From Cetobacterium somerae (GTDB taxonomy: Bacteria; Fusobacteriota; Fusobacteriia; Fusobacteriales; Fusobacteriaceae), in NCBI RefSeq assembly GCF_022430525.1, contig NZ_CP092519.1, positions 1,242,454 to 1,306,453 of the forward strand: a stretch of DNA of 64,000 bases, read 5' to 3'. This document shows, piece after piece, positions 47,679 to 56,417 of the stretch (position 1 is the stretch's first letter; every line of letters begins with the position of its first letter). The translations under genes and the position numbers were made by a program. The notes under the pieces were generated by a model. That model saw only the letters and a program-made list of their open reading frames with translations, ran no database searches and was not told the origin of the DNA.

Positions 47679-48394
47679 ATCTTTTGCTCCTCTTTTATCT
47701 CTTTTAAAAGTTTTTTTTCAAGTTTACTAAACTCTCTATTCTTTAAAAGTTCTGGTCGTCTTTTCAAAGTTCTTTCCAAACTTTGTTTTAATCTCCACTC
47801 ATCTATATTTTTATGATGACCTGACATCAAAACTTCCGGGACTTTTAAGCCTTCAAATTCAGCTGGTCTCGTATAATGTGGATAATCTAATAATCCATTA
47901 TAAAAAGAGTCATTTTCATAAGATTCTTTTTTTATAACTCCAGGAATAAGACGAATTATTGCATCTGATATTACCATAGCCGGCAATTCACCACCTGTTA
48001 AAACAAAATCACCTAAAGATATCTCTAGATCCACTTTACTATCAATTACTCTCTCATCTATCCCTTCATAATGACCTGCTATTATAGTTATCTCTTTTTC
48101 AGTAGATAATTCACATGCTAACATTTGATTTAATTTTACACCTTGAGGAGAAGTATAAATAACTTTTCCTTTATTTTCTTCTAGAGCTCTTAATAACGGT
48201 TCAGGCTTCATAACCATTCCAACTCCGCCTCCAAAAGGTATATCATCACACTGCTTATGTTTCCCTTCAGCAAAATCCCTTATATTAACTATATTAATTT
48301 CTACTTGCTCTCTTTCCACAGCTCTTTTTATAATACTGTGCTCTTTAAAAGAATTAAAAAACTCTGGAAATAGTGTTAATATATTTATTTTCAC
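47675..48394 (-). CDS. trmD: tRNA (guanine37-N1)-methyltransferase
   Basis: The 239-residue protein shows TrmD blocks: INILTLFPEFFNSF, DDIPFGGGVGMVMKPEPL, ISLGDFVLTGGELPAMVISDAIIRLIPGV (the knot), and the C-terminal PEVLMSGHHKNIDEWR. It methylates G37 of tRNAs reading CNN codons. It follows rimM by 10 nt, the usual order. Confidence 0.97.
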   Translation of the reverse strand: MKINILTLFPEFFNSFKEHSIIKRAVEREQVEINIVNIRDFAEGKHKQCDDIPFGGGVGMVMKPEPLLRALEENKGKVIYTSPQGVKLNQMLACELSTEKEITIIAGHYEGIDERVIDSKVDLEISLGDFVLTGGELPAMVISDAIIRLIPGVIKKESYENDSFYNGLLDYPHYTRPAEFEGLKVPEVLMSGHHKNIDEWRLKQSLERTLKRRPELLKNREFSKLEKKLLKEIKEEQKI

Positions 48395-48404
48395 AACATT
48401 CTCC

Positions 48405-48920
48405 TTAATCTTTCTTTCTTTCTCTCATTCCTTCAATTAAAGAAACCAATATCTCTCTTTTATTGAAATCTATATTCTTTATAAAAACTTCTACATCTGG
48501 AATCATTGTTTCAAACTCTTCATCCTCTATAACATATATATCATGAGCTGCAGTTTCATAGATATCTACAACTTCACCTATATCTTCTCCAGACTCTGTT
48601 ATTACTTTCATTCCCATTACATCATTAGCTAAAAACTCATCTTCCTCAATTCCTAAAAGATCTCTTCTTACTTTTATAACTCCATTTTGAATTAAGCTAG
48701 CATCCGTTTTATTTGTTAGCTCTTCAAATTCTACAATCCATTTTTTATCTATCATACTAGACACTTTTTTTATAGTTAAAATTTTTACTTCTCCTGATGG
48801 TAGCTCAATCATAACTTTATTTCCACTTAAAATCTCTAAATTATCTATATTCGAAGTAACTTTTATTGCTCCCTTTAAGTGGTGAGTTCCCGAAACTCTT
48901 CCAACTGATAATAACTCCAT
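48405..48920 (-). CDS. rimM: Ribosome maturation factor RimM
   Basis: The 171-residue protein has the N-terminal RimM fold (LLSVGRVSGTHHLKGAIKVTSN) and a C-terminal PRC-barrel (DEFLANDVMGMKVITESGEDIGEVVDIYETAAHDIYVI). It assists 30S head assembly. It sits between khpA and trmD, the standard context. Confidence 0.95.
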   Translation of the reverse strand: MELLSVGRVSGTHHLKGAIKVTSNIDNLEILSGNKVMIELPSGEVKILTIKKVSSMIDKKWIVEFEELTNKTDASLIQNGVIKVRRDLLGIEEDEFLANDVMGMKVITESGEDIGEVVDIYETAAHDIYVIEDEEFETMIPDVEVFIKNIDFNKREILVSLIEGMRERKKD

Positions 48921-48948
48921 TAATATTCTCCTTTAATTCTCTTAAATT

Positions 48949-49188
48949 TTAGTCTACAAATTCAACATTTACATTTAATCTGTCTTTAACTCCAGCTGCT
49001 TGCATAACTCCTCTTATTGCATTTGCTGTTAACCCATTTTTACCAATAACTCTTCCCATTTCACCTTGAGCAACACTCACTTTAAAAGTTACAGTATCAT
49101 CTATTAAATCATAACTTATTCTAATTTCCTCTTTTGTTTCTACTAATTCTCCTATAATATAATTAATTAATAACTCTAATTTTTCCAT
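48949..49188 (-). CDS. khpA: KH-domain RNA-binding protein KhpA
   Basis: The 79-residue protein is a single KH domain with the GxxG loop in MGRVIGKNGLTANAIRGVMQ. It is a small RNA chaperone-like protein usually encoded beside rimM, as here. Confidence 0.93.
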   Translation of the reverse strand: MEKLELLINYIIGELVETKEEIRISYDLIDDTVTFKVSVAQGEMGRVIGKNGLTANAIRGVMQAAGVKDRLNVNVEFVD

Positions 49189-49212
49189 AAATATATCCTC
49201 CTGAATTTTTTT

Positions 49213-49452
49213 TTATAACTCTCCTGACCAAGGTCCTTCCCAAACTATTTCAGCTTTTACCCATTTTCTATTTAAATCCTCAACAATCATTCTAACATCA
49301 TCTTTAAAATCTGTCGTAGAAACTATTGTTAAATCTCCTTCATCAGCATTTTTGGTCCTTACAATTCCAACACCCTCATATGCTTCCATTATTTTATTAA
49401 TAAAATCTATATCTTCACGCTTTGTTTTTATTTTAAATTCATAACTGTCCAT
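49213..49452 (-). CDS. Small conserved protein, DUF4911-like
   Basis: The 79-residue protein (start MDSYEFKIKTKRED, end WEGPWSGEL) has no signal peptide or membrane segment and alternating strands and helices like a ferredoxin-type fold. I associate it with DUF4911 from memory, not with certainty. Function unknown. It lies between rsmA and khpA with 24 nt to khpA, so a translation-related role is possible. Confidence 0.75.
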   Translation of the reverse strand: MDSYEFKIKTKREDIDFINKIMEAYEGVGIVRTKNADEGDLTIVSTTDFKDDVRMIVEDLNRKWVKAEIVWEGPWSGEL

Positions 49453-49466
49453 TTTTTACTCCTTAT

Positions 49467-49517
49467 TTAAGCTAAAAGGAGGCTTTCAAAAATTAGGAAT
49501 CCCCTTCTTTTATCCAT
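49467..49517 (-). CDS. Possible 16-residue small frame with a prepilin-like N-terminus
   Basis: Between rsmA and the DUF4911-like gene an ATG at 49515-49517 opens MDKRRGFLIFESLLLA and stops at 49467-49469. KRRG-F-x-x-x-E resembles a type IV prepilin cleavage site followed by the hydrophobic start of a pilin helix, but the frame ends there. The upstream GTGAGG is only 1 nt from the ATG, a poor ribosome site. It may be chance or a decayed pilin start. Confidence 0.25.
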   Translation of the reverse strand: MDKRRGFLIFESLLLA

Positions 49518-49536
49518 GCCTCACTTATTAAAAGTT

Positions 49537-50328
49537 TTATTCTTCTTCAAATATCTCAGCTAAATCTATAAACTGTTCAATTGTTAAATTTTCAGCTCTT
49601 TCTGTCTCTAATATTCCTAATTTTTCTAATTTTTCTCTTATAAAATCTTTAGAATATCCCAAAGTTGTTAGATTATTTATGATATTTTTTCTTTTGTTTG
49701 AAAAAGCCGCTTTTACATATTTAAAAAACAGACTCTCTGAAATTCGATCCTCATATCTTCTATCATTGTAAAACTTTATTGACATAAAAGCCGAATCTAC
49801 CTTTGGTGGTGGTGTAAAAAACGCTTTTGGTATTGTAAACAAGTATTCTGCTTCTCCATAATACTCTACGGCTAATGTCAATACACTTCTCTCTTTTCCT
49901 GATTTTGAGCATACTCTTTCTGCAACTTCTTTTTGAACCATTATAAACATTTCACTTATTATATCTCTATTTTCTATGATTTTATTTATAATTGGTGATG
50001 TTATATAGTAAGGAATATTAGCAACTACTCTTCCTTTACTTAATACATTTTTTAAATCTACTGTTAAAACATCCTGCATTATTAAATTAAATTTAGGATT
50101 TGATGCATATTTTTTTGTAAGTATCTTTTCTAAATCAGTATCAATTTCAATACATGTTACATTTTCAGCTTTTTCTAGTAATAAAGCCGTTAATGCACCT
50201 TCTCCTGGTCCAATTTCAATTATATGCTCATCTTCTTTAACATCTGAAACTTCCATAATTCTATTCAAAACATCATTTTGATCTGTTAAGAAGTTTTGCC
50301 CAAATTTTTTCTTATGTTTAAAGGACAT
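49537..50328 (-). CDS. rsmA: 16S rRNA (A1518/A1519-N6)-dimethyltransferase
   Basis: The 263-residue protein has the KsgA/RsmA pattern: KKFGQNFLTDQNDVLNRI, SAM motif I HIIEIGPGEGALTALLL, VANIPYYITSPIINKI (motif IV, NxPY), and ALTL-type C-terminus with FTPPPKVDSAF. It dimethylates two adenosines of helix 45. It begins about 19 nt after hpt. Confidence 0.96.
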   Translation of the reverse strand: MSFKHKKKFGQNFLTDQNDVLNRIMEVSDVKEDEHIIEIGPGEGALTALLLEKAENVTCIEIDTDLEKILTKKYASNPKFNLIMQDVLTVDLKNVLSKGRVVANIPYYITSPIINKIIENRDIISEMFIMVQKEVAERVCSKSGKERSVLTLAVEYYGEAEYLFTIPKAFFTPPPKVDSAFMSIKFYNDRRYEDRISESLFFKYVKAAFSNKRKNIINNLTTLGYSKDFIREKLEKLGILETERAENLTIEQFIDLAEIFEEE

Positions 50329-50347
50329 CTTTCCTCCTTTTACTTTT

Positions 50348-50872
50348 TTACTTTCTAACTACTTTTCCAATATAAGGAAGGTTTCTATATAGCTCATCGT
50401 AATCTAAACCATATCCAACTACAAACTCATCTGGAATTTCAAATCCAATATACTCTCCAACCATTTCTACTTTTCTTCTACTTGGTTTATCTAATAAAGA
50501 ACACACTTTTAAAGATTTTGGTTGTTTTGACATTAAGAATTTTTTAACTGATTCTAAAGTTAAACCTGTATCGATTATATCCTCTATAATTAAAACATCT
50601 TTTCCTGTTAAATCTTCATCAACATCTTTTAAAATCTTTACTACACCTGTACTATCAGTTCCTCCATGGTAACTAGAGACTTTCATGAAATCCATAGCTA
50701 AATCTAATTCTACATTCTTTAGTAAATCTGCCATGAACATGATTGATCCCTTAAGTAGACCTACACAAATAAGATCTTTTCCTTCATAATCTTTTTCAAT
50801 CTCTTTTGCAACCTCTCTTATTCTAGCTTGTAAATCACCCTCAGAAATCATTTTCTCTATTGTGTAATCCAT
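50348..50872 (-). CDS. hpt: Hypoxanthine phosphoribosyltransferase
   Basis: The 174-residue protein has GLLKGSIMFMADLL, the PRPP-binding VLIIEDIIDTGLTL near residue 98, and the C-terminal FVVGYGLDYDELYRNLPYIG. It converts hypoxanthine or guanine plus PRPP to IMP or GMP, and so completes the purine salvage route suggested by the riboswitch-controlled genes at 9.4-11.5 kb. First gene of the leftward housekeeping unit. Confidence 0.96.
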   Translation of the reverse strand: MDYTIEKMISEGDLQARIREVAKEIEKDYEGKDLICVGLLKGSIMFMADLLKNVELDLAMDFMKVSSYHGGTDSTGVVKILKDVDEDLTGKDVLIIEDIIDTGLTLESVKKFLMSKQPKSLKVCSLLDKPSRRKVEMVGEYIGFEIPDEFVVGYGLDYDELYRNLPYIGKVVRK

Positions 50873-51033
50873 TTTACCCTCCTAATTTTCAAATAATAGT
50901 TTACAAAATATTCTATCATTTAAGCTACTATTTATCAAGTAATTATTGATATTTTAGTGCCACTATGATATTATTTTATAAGTATTTAGAGTATTTTATT
51001 ATTTAATTTCATAGCACCACTTTAGGAGGAAAA

Positions 51034-51735
51034 ATGAAAAAATATTTAGCATATTTGCTATCATGTATACTTATTGTTTTTATCTGTTTTTTTAGTTTTA
51101 ATATATTCTTAAAAACATATTTTAACAAAAGTTTTTATTCTTTACCAAATCTTGTTGGAATGAATCTAAAACAGATAGAAAAAATACCATCTATTGATAA
51201 AGTAAATGTAATCGTTGCAGGAAATGATTTTTCTGATTTACCAATTGGAACTATCTTCAAACAAAATCCAGCTCCTGAAAAAGTTGTAAAAGAGGGAAGA
51301 ACTGTTAGAGTTTGGTTAAGCAAAGGTAAAGATGACTATATTATGCCTGATTTTACAAATAAAAACCTTATCGAAGTTTCAGCTAAACTCCAAGAAGAAG
51401 GAGTTAAAATAAAAAAAGTTTCTTATACATCTTCAAACTTACCATACAATACTGTTTTAGCCACAACTCCATCTTTAGGCCAAAACACTCAAAAAAATAA
51501 AGGAGTATCTCTTTTATTAAGTAATTCTAATTCTGTTGCTTCTGTAGAAGTTCCTGATACAATAGGATTTACATATGAAGAGGCTACCAACGAATTAATT
51601 TCAAAAGGTCTTATTGTTGGTGTTGTTAAAGAAAAAGTAATTCCTAATTTAGAAAAAGGAATTGTTATTGAAACTACTCATATTGGTGAAACTGTCCCTG
51701 CTGGAACTATCATTGATATTGTTGTTAGTTATTAA
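51034..51735 (+). CDS. PASTA-domain membrane protein without a kinase domain
   Basis: The 233-residue protein has one N-terminal membrane segment (about residues 6-28) and then three PASTA repeats (SLPNLVGMNLKQIEK; IMPDFTNKNLIEVSAKLQEEG; VEVPDTIGFTYEEATNELISKG). Each has the typical LSKG-like or VVSY ending. PASTA repeats bind peptidoglycan fragments or beta-lactam-like ligands outside the membrane. There is no Ser/Thr kinase region. It precedes rsgA and rpe, the place occupied by prkC in Bacillus. Strong GGAGGA site; divergent from hpt. Confidence 0.9.
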   Translation: MKKYLAYLLSCILIVFICFFSFNIFLKTYFNKSFYSLPNLVGMNLKQIEKIPSIDKVNVIVAGNDFSDLPIGTIFKQNPAPEKVVKEGRTVRVWLSKGKDDYIMPDFTNKNLIEVSAKLQEEGVKIKKVSYTSSNLPYNTVLATTPSLGQNTQKNKGVSLLLSNSNSVASVEVPDTIGFTYEEATNELISKGLIVGVVKEKVIPNLEKGIVIETTHIGETVPAGTIIDIVVSY

Positions 51736-51752
51736 TTGAAGGAGAGTGAATT

Positions 51753-52637
51753 ATTATCGAAGGAATTGTTATCAATAAAATTCAAGGATTTTATAATATT
51801 GAAAGTGAAGGAAAAGAATATCTTTGTAAATTAAGAGGGATTTTAAAAAGATCGGACAAAAGGGAAAATTGTACAGTGGGAGATTACGTTGTTTTTGATG
51901 CAGATGGCTTTATAACTGAAGTTAAGCCTAGAAAAAATCTTTTAAGAAGACCTTTAGTTGCGAACATCGATTATGGTGTTATTCAATTTGCTGCTAAAGA
52001 TCCCGCTATTGACTATGAAAAAATAAATATTTTAATATTAAATAGCTTATATAATAAAATTAGTCCTGTATTAATAATCAATAAAATAGATCTTTTATCA
52101 GAAGAAGAATTAGAGGAAATTAAATCTAATTTAGAATACCTATCTAAAATAGATATTCCAGTTTTTTATATATCAACTTACAAAAATCTTGGTATGGACG
52201 AATTAAAAGCATTTTTAAAAGATAAAGTTACTGCTTTTGGTGGTCCTTCTGGAGTTGGTAAGTCAAGTATTTTAAATTTATTACAAGATTCAAAAGAATT
52301 AAAAACAGGAGAAACAAGCAAAAGATTAAGAGCCGGAAAACATACAACTAGAGATAGTAAACTTCTTACTCTTCCGAGTGGAGGCTTTGTTATTGATACC
52401 CCAGGATTTTCATCTGTTGATTTACCTCCTACTAGCGATGCTCAAGATTTAATATCACTTTTCCCTGAATTTCATCAATTTGGAGATGAATGTAAATTTA
52501 ATAACTGCGTTCATGTAAATGAACCTCAATGTGGTGTAAAGTCTGCTGTTGATTCAGGAAAAATTACAAAAGAAAGATATGAGTTTTACAAACGTTGTTA
52601 TGATAAATCTAAAAATGAAATTTGGAATAAATATTAG
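51753..52637 (+). CDS. rsgA: Ribosome small-subunit GTPase RsgA, apparent ATT start codon
   Basis: The full protein is about 294 residues: an N-terminal OB fold starting IEGIVINKIQGFYNI, then a circularly permuted GTPase with NKIDLL (G4) before GGPSGVGKSSIL (G1) and DTPGFSS (G3), and a C-terminal zinc knuckle (C-x4-C-x-H-x5-C type, ECKFNNCVHVNEPQC). It aids late 30S maturation. An in-frame TGA at 51747-51749 blocks any earlier start, and the first ATG/GTG/TTG candidate (GTG 51876) would delete the OB fold. ATT at 51753, 6 nt after GGAGAG, restores the normal N-terminal length. Confidence 0.88.
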   Translation: MIEGIVINKIQGFYNIESEGKEYLCKLRGILKRSDKRENCTVGDYVVFDADGFITEVKPRKNLLRRPLVANIDYGVIQFAAKDPAIDYEKINILILNSLYNKISPVLIINKIDLLSEEELEEIKSNLEYLSKIDIPVFYISTYKNLGMDELKAFLKDKVTAFGGPSGVGKSSILNLLQDSKELKTGETSKRLRAGKHTTRDSKLLTLPSGGFVIDTPGFSSVDLPPTSDAQDLISLFPEFHQFGDECKFNNCVHVNEPQCGVKSAVDSGKITKERYEFYKRCYDKSKNEIWNKY

Positions 52638-52684
52638 AGCAATTATTATTACTTAAACTATTACACAAAGGAGTGAAATTTTAA

Positions 52685-53329
52685 ATGATAAAAAAAGATA
52701 TCAAAATAGCACCATCAATTCTTTCAGCAGATTTTAGTCAATTAGGAAATGAAGTTATAGCAATTGATAAAGCTGGAGCCGACTATATACACATTGATGT
52801 TATGGATGGAATGTTTGTACCAAACATAACTTTTGGAGCACCTGTTATAAAAGCTATTAGAAATAAAACTAGTTTAATTTTTGATGTTCACCTTATGATT
52901 GAAGCACCTGAAAGATATATTGAAGATTTTGTTAAAGCCGGTGCTGACATAATTGTTGTTCATGCTGAAGCTACAAAACATCTTCATAGAACTATTCAAT
53001 TAATTAAGTCTTTTGGAGTTAAAGCTGGTGTATCTTTAAATCCTGCTACTCCTGTTGAAGCGATAAAATATGTTATCGATGATTTAGATATGGTTTTAAT
53101 TATGTCTGTTAATCCTGGATTTGGAGGACAAAAATTTATTGAAAATTCAATCCAAAAAATTCAAGAAGTTCGTAATTTAAATAATACTGTTGATATTCAA
53201 GTAGATGGTGGAATAACAAATGAAACAATTGGAAAATGTATAGATGCTGGAGCTAATATTTTTGTTGCTGGTTCTTATGTTTTCTCTGGTAATTATGAGG
53301 AGAGAATTAAATCTTTAAAGGAGAGATAA
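52685..53329 (+). CDS. rpe: Ribulose-phosphate 3-epimerase
   Basis: The 214-residue TIM barrel begins [15 protein letters not shown] and has [46 protein letters not shown] and [11 protein letters not shown]. These include the metal-binding His/Asp set. It interconverts ribulose-5-P and xylulose-5-P. It follows rsgA by 47 nt, as in Bacillus. Confidence 0.97.
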   Translation: MIKKDIKIAPSILSADFSQLGNEVIAIDKAGADYIHIDVMDGMFVPNITFGAPVIKAIRNKTSLIFDVHLMIEAPERYIEDFVKAGADIIVVHAEATKHLHRTIQLIKSFGVKAGVSLNPATPVEAIKYVIDDLDMVLIMSVNPGFGGQKFIENSIQKIQEVRNLNNTVDIQVDGGITNETIGKCIDAGANIFVAGSYVFSGNYEERIKSLKER

Positions 53330-53331
53330 TT

Positions 53332-54006
53332 ATGAATAATATAAATAAAGTAAATGATGTCTTAGAAAACTTTTACAAGCTTTTCTACGAAACAGAAGAT
53401 TTAGCATTAAAAAGAGGTATTAAATGTATAACTCATACCGAGTTGCACATAATTGAAGCTATTGGAAAAGAATCACTTAGTATGAATGAACTATCTGATA
53501 GACTTGGAATTACTATGGGAACTGCCACAGTTGCAATCACAAAACTAAGAGAAAAAGGATTCATTGATAGAGTTCGTTCTGATGCCGATAGAAGAAAAGT
53601 TTACGTTTCTCTATCTAAAAAAGGTATTGAAGCATTAAACTATCATAATACTTATCACAAAAATATAATTTCAACTATAACAGAAAATATTCCAGAAAAG
53701 GATTTAAATCATTTTACTGAAACTTTTGAATTGATTTTAAAAAATTTAAAAGATAAAACAGAATTTTTTAAGCCCCATTCTGTTACAGAGTTTCCTGTAG
53801 GAACTGTAGTATCTATTAATGAGGTTAAAGGAACACCTATTATACAGGATTATTTTGCTAATAATGGAATTGAGCATTACTCAACAGTAAAAATTGTAGA
53901 ATCTGAAGAAAAAGATAAGGTAGCACTTGAAAAAGAGGATGGTTCTATTTTAAAAGTTAATCTTTTAGATGCAAAAAATCTTATTGCTATAAAGGTTGAA
54001 GAATAA
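53332..54006 (+). CDS. MarR-type regulator fused to a FeoA-like SH3 domain
   Basis: The 224-residue protein has an N-terminal MarR winged helix (about 1-140; SMNELSDRLGITMGTATVAITKLREKGFIDRVRSDADRRKVYVSLSKKG). A C-terminal beta-barrel of FeoA type follows (about 150-224; FPVGTVVSINEVKGTPIIQDYFANNGIEHYSTVKIVE). FeoA modules occur in DtxR metal regulators and in FeoB partners, so metal sensing is possible; MarR-FeoA fusions are less usual. It starts 2 nt after rpe and its stop overlaps the rqcH start (TAATG). Confidence 0.85.
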   Translation: MNNINKVNDVLENFYKLFYETEDLALKRGIKCITHTELHIIEAIGKESLSMNELSDRLGITMGTATVAITKLREKGFIDRVRSDADRRKVYVSLSKKGIEALNYHNTYHKNIISTITENIPEKDLNHFTETFELILKNLKDKTEFFKPHSVTEFPVGTVVSINEVKGTPIIQDYFANNGIEHYSTVKIVESEEKDKVALEKEDGSILKVNLLDAKNLIAIKVEE

Positions 54007-55634
54007 TGTTGTACCTTGATGGTATATCTTTAAATAAAATTAAAACTGAGCTAGAAACTTCTTTAAAAGGAAAAGGTGTGAATAAAGTAGTTCAAACTAG
54101 TTCCCTTGCTGTAAGTATTAATTTTGGGAAACAGAGATTTATACTCTCTTGTTTCCCTTCTCTTTCATTATGCTACCTATCAGATACAAAAGAGGATAAT
54201 TTATTAGAAGAAAATAGTTCTTTTGCCTTAAACTTAAAAAAATATATTGTTGGTTCAACATTAATATCTATTAATCAATTAGGATATGACCGAATTCTTA
54301 TTTTTACTTTTTCTAAACTGAATGAACTTGGAGAAGTAAAAATTTATAATCTATATTTTGAGATGATGGGAAAGCACTCTAATCTTATTCTTACTACGAA
54401 AGAAAATAAAGTACTAGATTCTATAAAACGTTTTTCTATTGAAGAGAATCCAAGTAGAGTATTATTCCCTGGAATTGATTATTCAACACCATCTCTTGAA
54501 AAAAAACTTTCTCCCTTAAACTTAAACGAGGAGGAGTTTCTTAAAGAGAAAAATGAAAAATCACTTCTTAAAAACATAGAAGGGCTTGGAAAAACTCTTG
54601 CTAATTCACTTACATCATTTGAAAATCTAAAAAATATTTTAAAAGATGAAATAGCTCCTAAAATATTTTTTAATGAACATAATGAAATTATCTTAGCTAC
54701 TGTTTTAAATATAGCGCCTAAAGAATATGACACTGTAATTACATATAATTCATTCCAAGAACTAATAAATTTTTATTTAAACAATCAAAATTTATCTAAT
54801 ACTTTTAAAATTTTAAAAGATAAACTTACATCTTGTATAAAAAAAGAGATTAAAAAATCTGAAAAAGTAATTATTTCTATAAAAAAAGATCTTGAAGAGA
54901 AAAAAAACTTTGATAGATATAGAGAGCTTGGAGATATATTAGCTGCCTCTTTATATTCTTTAAAAAAAGGCATGACTGAAGTAGAACTTTATGATTTCTA
55001 TAATGATTGTATGTGTACAATTCCTTTAGATCCATTAGTTACACCTCAGATAAATTTAGAAAAAATATATAAAAAATATAATAAGTTAAAAAAAGGTATG
55101 GAGTATAATCAAAAAAGATTAATTGAAATATCTGATAATTTAAAATATTTTTTAGGTGTCGAATCTTTTATTAATAATAGTGATTCTAAAGAAAATCTAA
55201 AGTTAATTGAAGAAGAACTTTCTAGTCAAGGTTATTTAAAAGTTCCTTCTAAAACAAAACATAAAAAAAATATTAAAAAACAAGTTATTAAAACTTTTAA
55301 TTTTGGAGAAATTACTATTGATGGTATTTTAGTTCGATATGGTCGAAATAATTTAGAAAATGATGCTCTAACAACTAAGTATTCTCATAGAGAAGATATG
55401 TGGTTCCACTGTAAAGATATGCCTGGAACTCATGCTGTTGTAAATTCTAATGAATCATTATCTGAAAAATCTATTTATAATATTGCTGTATTTTGTGGTC
55501 AACAATCAAAGTTGCCTAAAGGAACTAAACTTACAGTAGATTACACACAAATTAAATATTTAAATAAGCCTAAAGGAGCTAAACCTGGGTTTGTTACTTA
55601 CAAAATTTTTAAATCAATTGTTGTTACTTTATAA
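54006..55634 (+). CDS. rqcH: NFACT/Rqc2-family ribosome quality-control protein
   Basis: The 542-residue protein has the N-terminal NFACT domain (LYLDGISLNKIKTELE; YFEMMGKHSNLIL), a central coiled coil (about 270-360), and the C-terminal NFACT-R/DUF814 domain (DGILVRYGRNNLENDALTTKYSHREDMWFHCKDMPGTHAVV). RqcH recruits tRNA-Ala to stalled 50S subunits for alanine tailing; older annotation calls it fibronectin-binding FbpA. It is translationally coupled to the upstream regulator. Confidence 0.94.
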   Translation: MLYLDGISLNKIKTELETSLKGKGVNKVVQTSSLAVSINFGKQRFILSCFPSLSLCYLSDTKEDNLLEENSSFALNLKKYIVGSTLISINQLGYDRILIFTFSKLNELGEVKIYNLYFEMMGKHSNLILTTKENKVLDSIKRFSIEENPSRVLFPGIDYSTPSLEKKLSPLNLNEEEFLKEKNEKSLLKNIEGLGKTLANSLTSFENLKNILKDEIAPKIFFNEHNEIILATVLNIAPKEYDTVITYNSFQELINFYLNNQNLSNTFKILKDKLTSCIKKEIKKSEKVIISIKKDLEEKKNFDRYRELGDILAASLYSLKKGMTEVELYDFYNDCMCTIPLDPLVTPQINLEKIYKKYNKLKKGMEYNQKRLIEISDNLKYFLGVESFINNSDSKENLKLIEEELSSQGYLKVPSKTKHKKNIKKQVIKTFNFGEITIDGILVRYGRNNLENDALTTKYSHREDMWFHCKDMPGTHAVVNSNESLSEKSIYNIAVFCGQQSKLPKGTKLTVDYTQIKYLNKPKGAKPGFVTYKIFKSIVVTL

Positions 55635-55640
55635 AATATA

Positions 55641-55679
55641 ATAGGAAAATTCTTAGTAAGAATTTTCCTATTTTTTTAT
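55641..55679 (+). terminator. Intrinsic terminator after rqcH
   Basis: ATAGGAAAATTCTTA/TAAGAATTTTCCTAT hairpin followed by a T run. Confidence 0.92.
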
Positions 55680-55752
55680 TTTTTTCTCTACTTTTTGACC
55701 TATTTTTTGCTATAATAAAAAAAACAAAATTCTATTTTTTCAGGAGTGGTTT

Positions 55753-56385
55753 ATGAAACAAAAATTATTATTATTATTTTTTATTCTTTATATGACTGTT
55801 TTTAGCTCTACTTCATCTCTCTATAAATCATTGGAACTAAAAGATAAAATGAATTACAGTGTCTTCAAGCATGCTATAAAGGGAGCTTCTAAAATTAAAG
55901 GAAAAACCTTTCAATTTTTAACAGTTATTGACTTTACTAAACCCTCTACTGAACCAAGATTCTCAGTTATTGACTTAAAGAAAAAAAAGTTACTTTATTA
56001 TACTTATGTTTCTCATGGAAAAAACAGTGGAAAAGTTCTTGCTACAAAATTTTCTAATGCACCTAACTCTTTCCAAAGTTCTCTTGGATTTTTTATTACT
56101 GATACAAAGCCATATTTTGGAAATTACGGTTATTCTTTAAGATTAAAAGGCCTAGAAAATCGTTTTAACTCTAATGCTTATGATCGAGCAATTGTAATAC
56201 ATGGTGCTGATTACGCATCTAAAAAATATATTGATCAAATGGGATTTTTAGGAAGAACTCTTGGATGTCCCGCTATTCCAACTGAACTATCTAAAGAGGT
56301 TATTGATCTTTTATCTAACAACTCAATAATTTTTATAGCTGGTGATGACACTAAATATTTAAAAGAAAGCACATTTATAAATTAA
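55753..56385 (+). CDS. Exported murein L,D-transpeptidase-family protein (copy 2)
   Basis: The 210-residue protein has a signal peptide (MKQKLLLLFFILYMTVFS) and is clearly paralogous to the protein at 16106-16804. Shared blocks include LTVIDFTKPSTEPRFSVID, YTYVSHGKNSGKVLATKFSN, SSLGFFIT, IVIHGADYASKKYI, and GFLGRTLGCPAIP with C172. It acts on periplasmic peptidoglycan. Single gene with CAGGAGTGG before the ATG and a following terminator. Confidence 0.87.
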   Translation: MKQKLLLLFFILYMTVFSSTSSLYKSLELKDKMNYSVFKHAIKGASKIKGKTFQFLTVIDFTKPSTEPRFSVIDLKKKKLLYYTYVSHGKNSGKVLATKFSNAPNSFQSSLGFFITDTKPYFGNYGYSLRLKGLENRFNSNAYDRAIVIHGADYASKKYIDQMGFLGRTLGCPAIPTELSKEVIDLLSNNSIIFIAGDDTKYLKESTFIN

Positions 56386-56417
56386 AAAAGGGGAGAATAT
56401 AATATTCTCTCCTTTTA
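56386..56417. terminator. Bidirectional terminator
   Basis: AAAAGGGGAGAATAT and ATATTCTCTCCTTTT arms between the L,D-transpeptidase and the convergent ABC operon. Confidence 0.88.

Noticed and set aside
51876-52637. rsgA starting at GTG 51876
   Set aside because: This would remove the OB-fold domain that is clearly encoded in frame upstream, and no ribosome binding site lies at the proper distance.
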